Source: Meandrina meandrites (Eukaryota; Cnidaria; Anthozoa; Scleractinia; Meandrinidae). From it: a stretch of DNA of 64,000 nt. Under the pieces are notes generated by a model, which searched no databases, was not told the origin of the DNA, and saw only the letters and a program-made list of their open reading frames with translations. The stretch spans positions 32,393,598 to 32,457,597 of the forward strand of contig OY855903.1 of NCBI GenBank assembly GCA_963693305.1. Reading direction: 5' to 3'. This document shows, in pieces, positions 10,500 to 21,717 of the stretch. The position numbers and the translations under genes were made by a program. The first letter of the stretch is position 1. Each line of letters begins with the position of its first letter.

Positions 10500-13400
10500 T
10501 CCTATTCCGCACTGCAACAATCATCGCATCGCATTATAAGATTGGGGAGAAAATTCGGCTCCCACCTAGAATCACCCATGCTTCACCCGTTCAGGAAACC
10601 ATCAATGGACTCTTAATCCTCCAATACTCATATCCGAAACAAGAGGCCATTGATGGTCTCAATATGGAGGCCAAGTCACACAACACATCGCCCAGCACCT
10701 ATATCTATTCCCAAGGGATACATCAATATGTCGGCGGCGACATTTTTCCAAATATCAACATATGTTCCATCAATACCAAACATCAATGGGCTCTTATCCC
10801 CCAAAACTCATTTCGAAACAAAGAGACCATTGATGGTTTCCTATGGGGGGCCAAGTCAGAACAGCACAAGTAAACCGACAACAGTGAACAGTCTTACCTC
10901 ACTACACTCTCCCCGACAACAATGATCCAGTCAACCTACAACTGTCACCCTGTTACCGACCCCACTTGAGTTCCCCTGTCGAACGGTCCAACTGATTGAC
11001 TCTGGAGAAAACGATGGAAAAACGAACAGCTTTCCTTCAAACTCGGAGTTATGCTAACAATCCCAGATCAAATAAGGTCGAAATTTCATGGGGGAAAGAT
11101 AGGACGGCAACCAACCGTCTCTTAGATATGTGAAAAGACGAAACTAAACGTTGATGGGGGAACCCATGGGGCCAGCAAGGGGTGACAGTCATGACCCAGC
11201 ATAACCGGGGGAGTTGGTTTAGATACTCTTTTTCACAACTGTCACTCTAAGCAACCCCTGAACCAAAGAAAACGCTTCCAAATCTCAACTTTTAAAAGGC
11301 ATAATTAGAGGAGTACAAGAAATACACGAAATGAAATATGCAAAACCATTTATTACGTTAGCCATGGTACAAGAGAATTATCGTCAATATCACTGTAGTC
11401 ATCATTGTAATTTTATGGATATTTGACCAAGAGAAAGACTGCTGAAAGGCTAACAGAAGCACTACTCACGTATAAACCCGAAGACTCTCGCATGGCTTTG
11501 CAATGGCCAAGGCGATTACAACAATAACAACGAGTCTCCCTATAAATGGATGACACGACTTTTTAATCTCTCTAAAAATGTGAACTCTAAGGCCTGTTAA
11601 ACCCCGAAGCATGTACAGGATGAATGCTAAATGTCTAATTCCCCAAAAGCTTATAGCCATAACATGTTGTCACTATTACAGTGAACAAACAAGCGGTCTA
11701 CGCACGCCACATCGGTAATAACATTCCAGGTCTTCAAGCAAGCAATCTGAGGAAGGGGTCACACGTCTGGCCATCAAACAATCGAATTTCGCTTCACACT
11801 GCGTCTAACGCATCTTGGCAGTCACTTCCAAAGAAAGCTGGGAAAATTGTATGTCACACTGGTCATAACACCGTCATAATCATGAACCCGATATCACTTC
11901 AAAACAGAACCGGCAAATCACATGTCTCACTTAGCATAGCATTCAAACAATGACGATCACCAATCAAAGAACTTGTCGTAGGAATCACTTCATAAGAAAC
12001 AGGCAAATATTTGCCTCTCTCACAGGTACGATCATCAATCCAGAAAACTCGCTGAAAAAATCATCTTATGACAAAATTATATGCCTCACTGGCCATAACA
12101 TTCTGACAGACAAGTTCAACAATCAGCCAACACGCTGAACACATCACTTCGTGACAAAACAGGCAATTATATGCCTCACTGGCCATAACATTCTCAAAAG
12201 TCAAGATCATCAAACAGACAACACGCTGAGTGAGTCACTTCGTGACAAAGCAGGCCATTATATGCCTCACTGGCCATAACATTCTCAAAAGTCACGATCA
12301 TCAAACAGACAACACGCTGAATAAATCACTTCGTGACAAAGCAGGCAATTATATGCCTCACTGGCCATAACATTCTCAAAAGTCACGATCATCAAACAGA
12401 CCACACGCTGAGTGAATCACTTCGTGACAAAGCAGGCAATTATATGCCTCACTGGCCATAACATTCTCAAAAGTCACGATCATCAAACAGACCACATGCT
12501 GAGTGAATCATTTCATGACAAAACAGGCAATTATATGCCTCACTGGCCATAACACTCTCAAAAGTCACGATCATCAAACAGACCACACGCTGAGTGAATC
12601 ACTTCATGACAAAACAGGCAATAATATGCCTCACTGGCCATAACATTCTCAAAAGTCACGATCATCAAACAGACCACACGCTGAGTGAATCACTTCATGA
12701 CAAAACAGGCAATTATATGCCTCACTGGCCATAACATTCTCAAAAGTCACGATCATCAAACAGACCACACGCTGAGTGAATCACTTCATGACAAAACAGG
12801 CAATTATATGCCTCACTGGCCATAACATTCTCAAAAGTCACGATCATCAAACAGACCACACGCTGAGTGAATCACTTCATGACAAAACAGGCAATTATAT
12901 GCCTCACTGGCCATAACATTCTCAAAAGTCACGATCATCAAACAGACCACACGCTGAGTGAATCACTTCATGACAAAACAGGCAATTATATGCCTCACTG
13001 GCCATAACATTCTCAAAAGTCACGATCATCAAACAGACCACACGCTGAGTGAATCACTTCATGACAAAACAGGCAATTATATGCCTCACTGGCCATAACA
13101 TTCTCAAAAGTCACGATCATCAAACAGACCACACGCTGAGTGAATCACTTCATGACAAAACAGGCAATTATATGCCTCACTGGCCATAACATTCTCAAAA
13201 GTCACGATCATCAAACAGATAACACGCTGAATGAATCACTTCGTGACAAAACAGGCAATTATATGCCTCACTGGCCATAACATTCTCAAAAGTCACGATC
13301 ATCAAACAGATAACACGCTGAATGAATCACTTCGTGACAAAACAGGCAATTATATGCCTCACTGGCCATAACATTTCATAAACGCGACAAATAATCCTTT

Positions 13401-14269
13401 TAAATACGTCGTAAGATAATACTGATACCGTACGGAGCCCAACCTTTGGCATAACGTGACACAATATCAATTCTGGTCAGCAAGGGCGCTAGAAGTCGAG
13501 CGAATAAGCACTAGAGCCCAACCACGTGGAAAAAATAACAAAAGAACCACTCCCTTTGGGCATTATACCTCACCGTCAGTAGCGAAACGTAATTTACATA
13601 GCCCAACCACGTGGAAAATAACTGAAAAAATTGCCTCCGTTTACAAAAACACCATGACAGTAAAACCGACATTTGAACGAAAAGAGCCGCCCAGCCAACC
13701 CAGCACTGCCCTTCCGTCGCACGCAAAAACAAAATTGACAGAGCAATACCAACGCAAAGCCACATTAACCTGGACAAAATATTACCTCAGGAAAACACCG
13801 CCATGTTCGATTTAAGTCCAAGCGCATTTACGCCTTGCGTCGTCTATGCTTGAAGAAGGCAAGCCAAGGCTTGAGGAATCCGAACTGCTCCCTGCTGAAG
13901 CGTTGCTGAAAACCTCTCTGCTGAAACTTCGCGTTCAAAACTATAAGACGCTCCACGTGTCTTCTTGGTGCCAACGAAACCTGTATCTGAAGTCTTCGCA
14001 TGAGCATTCAGACCGAACGATTCAGTACATAGCCTAAATTCAATAGCAACTGGCGAAGGAAAAGTCGTACAAATTTGCCAACTGAATCAGTAAATACACA
14101 TTCAGTCTGATGAGCCTTATCCTGGAGTCAAGGTCTGAAGGCTAGTGTTGTAGTTCCGATGAAGAAGAAGGGCACAGGCATGTTCCCTCTGGCGTTGCAC
14201 TTGAACACTGTCAATTTATTCATGATTTGTTGTTCTTATATGCGATGTCGATAATTTATGCAGTGCGAA
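10500..14269. mobile_element. Satellite-bearing non-autonomous transposon, unit B
   Basis: This 3,770-bp unit starts with the same TCCTATTCCGCACTGC end and finishes with the same GCAGTGCGAA end as unit A, and is bounded by TAGTA on both sides. It carries a diverged duplication around 10604-10683 and 10786-10865 and a 91-bp satellite array at about 12000-13380. A smaller repeat of CCCAACCACGTGGAAAA occurs at about 13518 and 13602. No transposase is recognisable, so it must have been mobilised in trans. Removing A and B rejoins the flanking HUH/SF3 reading frame, which supports the boundaries. Confidence 0.6.
12000..13380. repeat. Tandem satellite, 91-bp period
   Basis: The string CACTGGCCATAACATT recurs with spacing of 90-91 bases from about 12088 to 13376, giving about 15 good copies. 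Each unit also contains CACGATCATCAAACAGAC, ACACGCTGAGTGAATCACTT and AGGCAATTATATGCC. More diverged copies extend leftwards to about 11800. The most uniform copies lie in the centre (12570-13200). The array is inside transposon unit B. Confidence 0.9.
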
Positions 14270-14274
14270 TAGTA
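14270..14274. repeat. TAGTA duplication, copy 3
   Basis: TAGTA directly follows the right end of unit B and is continuous with the interrupted HUH/SF3 coding frame. Confidence 0.6.
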
Positions 14275-15074
14275 GCTCTATTCTAGTTTTCCTTGCCCTT
14301 TCAAGATGCTCGTTCGAGTTCTCCATTTCCCATGCAGTGGCTAAAACCTCAGCTACAACCCTTGGACCCCTGTTCACAATGAACTCAGCAAGATCGGTTT
14401 TCCCCTCCATCTTTTCTTTCCGAGCAAGTGCAAGCAACTCGGTTCTTGTTGTTATATTCTTTGCGACTATGATTTGCCTTCTTGCCCCTTAAACGGTTTG
14501 CAATGGACGCCATGGTTGTTTTAGGAGGATGCTTGTTACTCAATACGGGATGGCCTAAACTTTGAATGTAGCATTCATCTTGCTTCATCACTTACTGCCA
14601 TGCGCTATAGTTGTTCACATGAACAGACAAAAAATGTACAGATATGCCATAGTTGTGTAATAAAGTATTTTTACTTTGCATCCATCCTTGTTTTTTATCC
14701 AGTTTGATGGCCATATGGTAGTGAACACTAGAAACGGTGTGTTTTTCCAGGCAACAACACCACTAAGTTACTTCAGCGGGAGTCTCATCAAATGAAAACA
14801 AAACAGCGTCCGCGAATGATCTTCTTGTTGGAAATCGCGACTCGTCTGCTTGACCATATGTTATCAGGTAAACCTGCCGCACTGTACGCGCATGTATTTC
14901 CTTCTCTACACAAACAGAATTCTGTACGTTTACTTCGTTATCGCTATTCTCAGAAGAGTATGAATCGGACAGATAATCTGGTAGCATGTGCATTTTTCTC
15001 AATGCTTTTTGCAAATGGCGATATATTCTGTTACATAGCAACTGTACAATAAACCCGCTTACAGCACAAGACAA
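14275..15074 (-). pseudogene. HUH endonuclease part of a Rep-like HUH/SF3 gene (5' half)
   Basis: On the minus strand a frame opening at about 15074 reads RQVYLITYGQADESRFPTR, the first HUH-nuclease strand. After one in-frame stop at about 14763 it continues in the same frame to VHYHMAIKLDK, where the H-Y-H metal-binding motif is encoded at 14715-14723. NNYSAW follows near 14615-14635, where the nicking Tyr is expected. After a frameshift near 14420-14440 it continues as KTDLAEFIVNRGPRVVAEVL and RKTRIELL, breaking off at 14274. The continuation, with the SF3 helicase, resumes at 10027. HUH plus SF3 is the architecture of rolling-circle or rolling-hairpin initiators, which nick DNA at an origin and unwind it. 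Confidence 0.6.
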
Positions 15075-15289
15075 GTGGCACCCCTACTCTGAAATGAGTA
15101 AACCATTTGACTGTCATGGGTTGACATGAATTTTTTAAAGCGTCCTATTAGTTCAGACTCCGCTGAATTCGAAACTCTGTTATGTCATATAACACATATC
15201 CACCAACAGATTACGTGAAAAAAATAAATGACACACAAAGTTGTTCGTAAATGGGCAAATAGCATTTCATGTGTCTCAGACAATCTTTG

Positions 15290-16140
15290 ACAAAAATAGT
15301 TGACACATCCTCTTTGCAAACATGAATTTGGGCACCAGGCAAATCTTGATCTTCTGCATGAGAGGCAGCCCCTATTCAAAAACTAAAGCCCTTGTAATGG
15401 GAAGGAGCCGGTAATCCTGTTACGGACTGTATCTCCTGCAGACTGACCTTATGCCACCTATCAAAGGCAGAAATAAGGGCTTGACACTTATCTTACTTTT
15501 CCTGTGGCAATGGAGCCTCCATCAAGATTGAATCTAGCTCAGTGCCAGCAAAAGAAATGATTTGAGATGGGCCAGTGGTTTTCTCAGGTGCCATGGGATT
15601 GCCCAAATAGCTACAGAGTGTCAAAAATAGGTTGAATTGTTTTTTAAACATTGGTCATAGTAATATAAGCCTCGCCATCAAATTCCAAGGAGATTGTGAT
15701 CCTCAGGACCAATAGGAATACTACGAAAGGCATTCTACAGACTTGATGTGCTGAATGCCATCTTCTACTGTGGCATATTAAACACTTGTGTGATCTGGAA
15801 AGTTCCATCATTGATTGAAGAACCCTTGAGAAATTAAAGGTGTTGAATTAAACAGAATTCTTCTTCACTTTCTTGGGGATATAAAAAACACCGAAAATGG
15901 TGGTGAAAAAAAAGAATCGGCAAGCCTATGAGCATCAAGCTCCTTAGAAGGTTTAGCATCCACAGCGGTAGGATTTTCCATGGCCGACAGTAAGTTGTTA
16001 GAATGACACGAAAACTGGGTCCCTCGTAATGCAAGGGGAAACCCATGGTAAAACCAGTTGCAAAATATAGCACAATTGAATTGTCATACTTAGAAAAAAA
16101 TAGAAGTAGGTTATTAAATTTTAGGGGTGTTGGCAAGTGT
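15290..16140 (-). pseudogene. YR (DIRS-like) retroelement reverse transcriptase relic
   Basis: The minus strand reads TPLKFNNLLLFFSKYDNS and GFTMGFPLHYEGP near 16010-16135. This is the typical entry into the RT region of tyrosine-recombinase retroelements. Further on, in shifted frames, NAFRSIPIGPEDHNLLGI and WRGLYYYD appear near 15670-15740, the RT core with its hydrophobic pocket region. Stops and frameshifts are abundant. It lies downstream of, and collinear with, a gag relic at 16150-16564 and 22113-23215, and appears to be one element interrupted by a BEL/Pao insertion. Confidence 0.55.
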
Positions 16141-16149
16141 GGTTGAGTT

Positions 16150-16564
16150 GGCCTGGGGCAAGGTTGAGCTGCTAGACTTATTGGCTCCTTGGAAACTGAG
16201 AGACAATTCTAGAGTTTCCTCTTGGGCCACAAAAATTACAATGGAGTGCATGGTGGGCCCCTTCACATTTACAACAGGTGTGCTTAAATAAGCAGCTAAC
16301 ACAGTCACCACCCTGATGAAATTTAAAACAGTATACCCTGGGGCTACTTATTAGGGAAACTGGCTTGGAACCAGTAACTGAAGTGGGTGGTTTCTTAAGG
16401 TTGCTTTGGGATCGAGCCAAAGCTCCAAATGCACAGTTCCCCAGGGAAGAGAAGTGGCTTGGGACTGGCACAAAAACCTAAAATTTTTAGTGTAAAAACG
16501 CCAGTTATGACCACGGCCACAAGTTCTTGAATAGTGGACCTATACTTCATTAGGGTAGGGACTG
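16150..16564 (-). pseudogene. YR retroelement gag relic, 3' part with Cys/His cluster
   Basis: In minus-strand frames this reads NWRFYTKNFRFLCQ and SLPWGTVHLELW near 16430-16515, the conserved block of YR-element gag proteins. A Cys/His-rich stretch with CFKFHQGGDC and CCKCEGAHHALHC follows near 16230-16345 and resembles nucleic-acid-binding zinc clusters. Frameshifts are present. The BEL/Pao element inserted at 16564 cuts this gag in two; the upstream half continues at 22113. Confidence 0.55.
16560..16564. repeat. GACTG target duplication, left
   Basis: GACTG immediately left of the BEL/Pao left LTR, identical to 22113-22117. Confidence 0.85.
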
Positions 16565-16957
16565 TGTCAGTACCGTAGTACCTGTCTTTATTTTCTCTCA
16601 AGCAAACGTCGAAAACTCACAACTCACAATGGGCTCAAGCTCAAAAGGCACATATCGACCGCACGGCATCGGACGATGAACAAAGTCACAACAACTTGAA
16701 TAAAACTCTTCGCTTCCATCAAAAGCATACGTGAGAATGTATACGAGTGAGTGAGGTTTTCTGAAAATTACAAAAAGGTATTAAGTTCCAAATGTTTCTT
16801 GAATAGCAAAGGCGAAATGTTAACTTACCGAACTGTTTGCTTCGAGCTAAACAAACGGCACATACTAACAACTTCTTGACAACACTTGCCTACTTGAACA
16901 CATGGCGATTTAAGTCACGTGAGCGACAAAATCTCCTAAGGGGAGTCGGGAGTGACA
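16565..16957 (-). repeat. BEL/Pao LTR (3' LTR of the element)
   Basis: 393 bp beginning TGTCAGTACC and ending GGGAGTGACA, with TGTCA/TGACA inverted ends. It is nearly identical to 21718-22112; visible differences include T/C changes near 16709 and a 2-base indel in the ACAAAATCTCC stretch. Confidence 0.9.
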
Positions 16958-17073
16958 CCGGCCCCTAAATGAATTTTTTACCAAAATTCATTTAGAACAC
17001 TTAAACAGGTACCGACTCCTAACAATATAGTTCTTAAGAAGAATCAGTCATCATGGGATACCTCCCACAATTC

Positions 17074-17625
17074 TTATACATCCATTTCTAGAGGACATAC
17101 GCTTGTAATAGGCCGTGTAAGTACGACACTAATGCCTTTCAGCTCTCCGCGGCGTTGTCTCTTGACACGAGTTGCTACTGTGGAAGCAGTCCTGACTCGC
17201 ACAGTACGCACAAATCCATCACTGCTAACGACGGCTTCCACAACACGTGCAATTGGCCACAAACCACGTGGGTAGTACTTGTCTGCTAGTAGAACTAAAT
17301 CTGCGGCCTTAATATTCTCCTTAGGCGTTCTCCACTTCCATCTCTCCATAAGGGTTGGTAAGTACTCGTTGGACCATCTCCGCCAAAACACACCCGTTAA
17401 ATATTGGGCTTGTCTCCAAGCATGCTTGCAATGAAGATCTCCCTTGACGAACACACCTGGCGGCAAACTGGGGGTTGGGCGCAAATGTAGCAAATGGTTG
17501 GGAGAAATTGGCTCATCATCTGAGATACTGTCGCTGTTGCGCGTTAAGGGACGACTATTGACGATGTAAACAACTTCTGCCATCACAGTAGAGAGGACTT
17601 CATCTGTCACAACTTGCTCTTTCAA
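17074..17625 (-). pseudogene. BEL/Pao integrase C-terminal region, DUF5641-like
   Basis: 183 codons with PLTRNSDSISDDEPISPNHL, then WRRWSNEYLPTLMERWKW and LVLLADKYYPRGLWPIARV. This is the typical region following the integrase core in BEL/Pao polyproteins, probably acting with integrase in target capture. It should be continuous with the integrase frame upstream, but a frameshift plus a TAA near 17640-17660 separates them. The ending RGELKGISVVLTRPITSV is close to the end of the internal region. Confidence 0.75.
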
Positions 17626-17657
17626 TAAAGCCTTTAATACTCGTTAGGCAGTTTGAA

Positions 17658-19034
17658 TCATCCTCTCCTCACGCCTCCCATGTGGCTTGCATCTGGAGAA
17701 TTAAATGTCCACTTGATTTCCCTTTGTGCACAAAAATCGCTGATCCTTTGGTGGTTCCACTGTTGAACAGCATCTCTCAACTCCTTGTCAGCTCCTGTGA
17801 AATTTGTCCCCTTGTCGCTTTGAATTTCTTTGGGACAACCCCGTATGCTGATGAACCTTCTGAAGGCATTGATCATAGAATCAGCACTCATTGAATGTAA
17901 AATTTCAATGTGCACTGCACGCACAGTTAAACATGTAAAGAGGCAGCCATACCTCTTAACGTGTGACCGTCCCTGTTTCACTTCTATAGGGCCAAAACAA
18001 TCAATTCTAACATATGTAAATGGTGGCTCATTTGGGGTCACACAATCCTTTGGAAGTTCAGCCATGAACTGCTCTGCGGGTTTCGCCTTCCTCTTCTGAC
18101 AATCAAAACATTTGTTCAGGATTCGGCGCACTGCAGATCTTCCTTTCAAGATCCAATACTTATGTCTTAACGACGACAAAACTGATTCTTGGCCAATGTG
18201 CCCCACTTTCAGGTGATGGTCTTTGATTATCAGGTCTGTGACATGATGCTTGTAAGGCAAAATCACTGGGTGCTTCAAGTCATAAGACAAAGGGGCTTGT
18301 CCAATACGGCCTCCTACTCGCAACAATTTGTCATGGACTTGAGGGTTTAACTTGCTCATTGAAGCTCCCATCTTCTTCATTAGCCTCCTCACCAACCTTT
18401 GATTTTCTTCTGACTGAAGGGCAATTACTTCGGGGAATTCTCTCGTTTGAACATAGCGGAGAATTTCATGCTCTGGATCACGAAGCTCGTCAAGTGTGAG
18501 GTGACTACTTCTCTCCTCTAACCTTTGTTTGGTTAAAGAGCTTTCTCTGCGCTGTAGGATTTTGTTCTTAAGGTACCACTTATAGCGCAGCAACCATGAA
18601 ACTGCTACCTTCAGTTTCCACCAGGAAGAAAAGTACATCATAAGCTCTTCCATAACATCACAAGTCGCTGATGCCACATAGATTTGATTCTCCTTTCTAA
18701 CTTTGGGATCATCATCTTTGAGGGTCGGGATCTTGACCATTGCCGGCCAGCAATCTTCCTCTCCCCATAAGAACTTTGGACCTGTCAGCCAGCGATCATT
18801 CTTGATCAAGACATCCAGTTTTAGTCCTTTAGATCCATCATCTGCCGGGTTGTCTTCTCTGTTTACATAATGCCATTGTTGGGGTGTAGATCCATCATGT
18901 ATGATTGTCAAACGATTTGACTCAAAGGTATGAAATCTCTTGGTTTCACTGTAAATACACTTCAGTACTGAGGTGGAATCTGTCCAGTAAATGACCTTGT
19001 TCACAGCCACATCCAACTCATCCAACTCATCCAA
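17658..19034 (-). pseudogene. BEL/Pao RNase H end plus integrase
   Basis: This open stretch of 458 codons starts within RNase H (VIYWTDSTSVL, then HYVNREDNPAD) and continues into the integrase. The zinc-binding head HHLKVGHIGQESVL ... CFDCQKRK is near 18095-18215. The catalytic core has its first Asp in RIDCFGPIEVK (near 17990) and its second in QSDKGTNFTG (near 17800-17830). The frame ends SHMGGVRRG, which is where the catalytic Glu would normally follow the GGVWE-type motif. A frameshift occurs just before that Glu, so this integrase copy is non-functional. Confidence 0.8.
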
Positions 19035-19620
19035 TCACGTGGATCACGTGGATCACGTGGCTGAGTTTCACAGAGATAACTGCCGCAGTCAACTCAAGTC
19101 TGGGTATGGAAATTTCTCTGATTGGGGCCAACTGGGCCTTGCCCATGACGAATGAACAATGCACTCTTCCATCAACATCCTTCACACGAAAGTACGCAGC
19201 AGCTGAATAGCCTTGTCGCGAAGCATCTGAAAACAAGTGTAACTGGGTTTCTTGAACCTGTGCAAATCCTTTGGGTTTGAAACAGCGGTCAACCGTTACT
19301 TCTTTTAACTTGCTAAGGTCATCCAACCATCTTGTCCACTGCACATTCTCGTTTTCTTCAAGTGGTTCATCCCATCCAATCTTCTTTCTGCTTAACATCT
19401 GGAGTATCAGCTTTGCCTTCATGATAAAGGGTGCAATAAAGCCCAGTGGATCAAACAAGGAATACACGATAGACACTATGCTGCATCTTGTTACTGGTTT
19501 CTTGGACATTGTACTCATAAGTTTGTCTGAGATTTCCCACACAAATTTGTCATCTTCAATATTCCACTTCATTCCAAGAGCACTCTGCATTGGTAGCTGT
19601 TCCAGCTCCAAGTTCACCAC
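19027..19620 (-). pseudogene. BEL/Pao RT C-terminus and RNase H start
   Basis: The frame contains KPVTRCSIVSIVYSLFDPLG (RT thumb/connection of BEL/Pao). This is followed by HLFSDASRQGYSAAAYFRV with the first RNase H Asp, and then IPRLELTAAV. The frame ends in a run VIHVIHVIG caused by two adjacent 9-bp micro-duplications at about 19010-19062, which shift the reading frame relative to the next segment. It is linked in frame to the RT segment upstream through a TGA near 19630. Confidence 0.75.
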
Positions 19621-19629
19621 TGTTTTAGC

Positions 19630-20202
19630 TCACTCCGACTCTGGTATAGCAGCTATAACTCTTCTGTCGTTACTGCACCATTTTGTTAGGTGAAAACCAC
19701 CCTTGTTGAGTTGTTTGCTAACTTTGTTTGCCAAAGAGATGGCATCTGTTACTGTTTCAGTCGACTTCATGAGATCATCAACGTACATGTTCCTGTCGAT
19801 AACATTTGCAATTTCTGGATTCTTCTGTTCCTCCATCATTGCTGTTTTCTTCAAACAGAGCTTCACCACACTTGGTGACGACGTCGCTCCAAACATGTGC
19901 TTTACCATTCGGTACTCGACTAGCTCTGCTGACAAATCTCCCCTTGGCCACCACAAAAATCTCAATGCATCACAGTCCCTTGGCTCTACTCTGACTTGAT
20001 GAAACATTGACTGTATGTCGGCTATAAGGCCAACAGTCTCTTGGCGAAAACGGCTCAACACTCCTAGGCCTACAATACGATTGGTCAAGTCTGGACCCTG
20101 CAGCCCCTGGTTTAAAGAGGTCTGTGCAAACTGAGCAGCACAATCAAAAACAACCCTAACTTTCTCAGGCTTTAAGGGATGCGTCACTGGGTGATGGGGC
20201 AA
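19630..20202 (-). pseudogene. BEL/Pao reverse transcriptase core
   Basis: Minus-strand frame with [10 protein letters not shown], then [14 protein letters not shown] (first catalytic Asp), FLWWPRGD and the YVDD active site encoded at 19774-19785. This is the RNA-dependent DNA polymerase of the element. The upstream part joins the gag frame directly through an in-frame TAG at 20206-20208. The downstream end is a TGA. The motifs needed for catalysis are present, but the polyprotein is broken. Confidence 0.85.
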
Positions 20203-20205
20203 ATG

Positions 20206-20988
20206 CTACAGTGGGTGGTCAACTGGGCGTAGCTCATTGGTTGGTACCCTCTCTGCATGGCCCTCAAGGGTTTTCTTTGCAGACTCATACCCCTCTGAAA
20301 CTGGCAAGTTGACACAACTTTCAATGGCATCCCTGGCCTTGCCAGTACAATGTTGGATAAGAAATTGCAGGTTTCTAGAATTGTCAGCATCATCTTCTAA
20401 ACAAGTTTCAAAATTCCGCATGGATGATACATAGTTAATTGGGTCTCCATCAAAGTGCATATATTCTATCTTGGGGGTTTTCATCACTTGGCACAAGGTC
20501 TTAACTATCTTTTCCCCAGTATCCAAACTAGCTGGGATTTGCACTTGCTCTGACCATTCCTGTCGCTGAATGCTCTGGGTTGGGGGTGGTAGTTCACATT
20601 CCCTTTCAATTTCAGATGAGGTGATATTATTTTCTTGTCGAGGTGCTACTGGTTGCTCACTCACTTTTGCAATTGGCAATCTCAGCATAGATTCAGAGGA
20701 AGCTGGCTCTGGCATGGTATCTAGTTTGGGAGACTTCATTTCCAATTTCACATCTGTCTGCTCTACAATATTTTCTCCAAGGCCTATTAGCTCCAAAGCT
20801 GGTGGTTTCTTTTCCCCTTTTACAATTGAACTGGTTTCCTTAACCCCGCCGGCCCCAATTTCTTGATCAAGCACACTTAAGCTTACATAGACTCTCTCGG
20901 CTTCCATTTCGGCCTCCATTAATTCTCTTCCATAATTTAGTTCAGTTAATTTGCGCTCAAGTTCTTGTTTTCTTTTCAAATGCTCCAC
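20206..20988 (-). pseudogene. BEL/Pao gag (DUF1759-like), fused to RT by an internal deletion
   Basis: 261 codons including the stop. A coiled-coil-like N-terminus (HLKRKQELERKLTEL) is followed by a linker and a DUF1759-type capsid segment (EYMHFDGDPINYVSSMRNFE, then AIESCVNLP). The frame passes from EGHAE straight into VPTNELRPVDHPL, which belongs to the start of the RT. The zinc knuckle, the aspartic protease and the first part of the RT are therefore missing. This implies an internal deletion before or after insertion. Confidence 0.7.
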
Positions 20989-21041
20989 CTTAAGTTTAGC
21001 TTAAGCCATCTGCTCTCTTCGAGACCCAATGCTACCACAAA

Positions 21042-21302
21042 CTAGAGAAAGCTTATTTCCAGTAAGGACACGCACTTGATTCCTAGTGACCTTGTTTCGG
21101 TAATCTGGTCTTCGATGATGCTGGTAAGTGGGCAAATTACCAGGATGCAAGCATTCATGTTGTTTATGCTTTGTGCCACCATCACGTACGTTTGAAATAT
21201 CAAACTTTGGCCGTATCCAGTCAGCAAAACGGCGAGTACGTCTCGATTCGACAAAAGATTTTTAACAGCCGTATCCTGCTCCTTCTTCAATGTACAACTC
21301 AA
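21042..21302 (-). pseudogene. RecQ-like helicase fragment inside the BEL/Pao element
   Basis: 86 codons reading LKKEQDTAVKNLL, then VLAVLLTGYGQSLIFQ (a degenerate P-loop with Gln where the catalytic Lys is expected) and ILVICPLTSIIEDQI (motif Ia-like). This matches the start of a RecQ DEAD-box core. It lies between the 5' LTR and gag on the same strand, where BEL elements normally have only leader sequence. It may be a captured host fragment or an unusual leader ORF. A second, different RecQ-like relic is at 54970-55380. Confidence 0.55.
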
Positions 21303-21717
21303 CCCCGAAAGAGACTCGAACTTTTAAAACATCAGAAATACGCGAAGTAAAACTTTCCTGAATCCATGTTGACGAACTGTTTACATTTATGATACTGCGC
21401 GGCAAATTACCGACTCCGTGGGGATCTCATCAAACATAATGGATTGACAGTTTTCTCACCTTTTGCGCTTTTCGGCCAATGGTATTTCACGTTGTTCAGG
21501 CAACGCAGAAATGAAAAATTTACAGAGATCTTTGCAGGCTCACTATCTTGGCGCTTCTGCACCAGACTCCTGCTCGCCAGATCGCTTCGCTCGCTGACCA
21601 TTCGCGTGTGTGACCCAAGGGTGAGCCTGCTAGCAGGCTACCGCCTCGGGAGTTGAATGGGTAGACATGTTTACACAAATATTTCAGTTGACGAAACGAC
21701 GCGCTAAGTTCGAAAAC

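Noticed and set aside
12000..13380. CRISPR array in the tandem repeat
   Set aside because: Units are contiguous 91-bp satellite copies with no unique spacers and lie in a eukaryotic transposon.
13456..13815. 119-codon open frame right of the satellite
   Set aside because: It runs through repeated CCCAACCACGTGGAAAA units in a non-coding transposon, and the opposite strand is open as well.
14095..14160. Possible hammerhead ribozyme: CTGATGAG followed by a short CCTT/AAGG stem
   Set aside because: The second core element CGAAA is missing (TCTGAAGG instead) and stem I/III pairing is unclear; the motif alone is too short.
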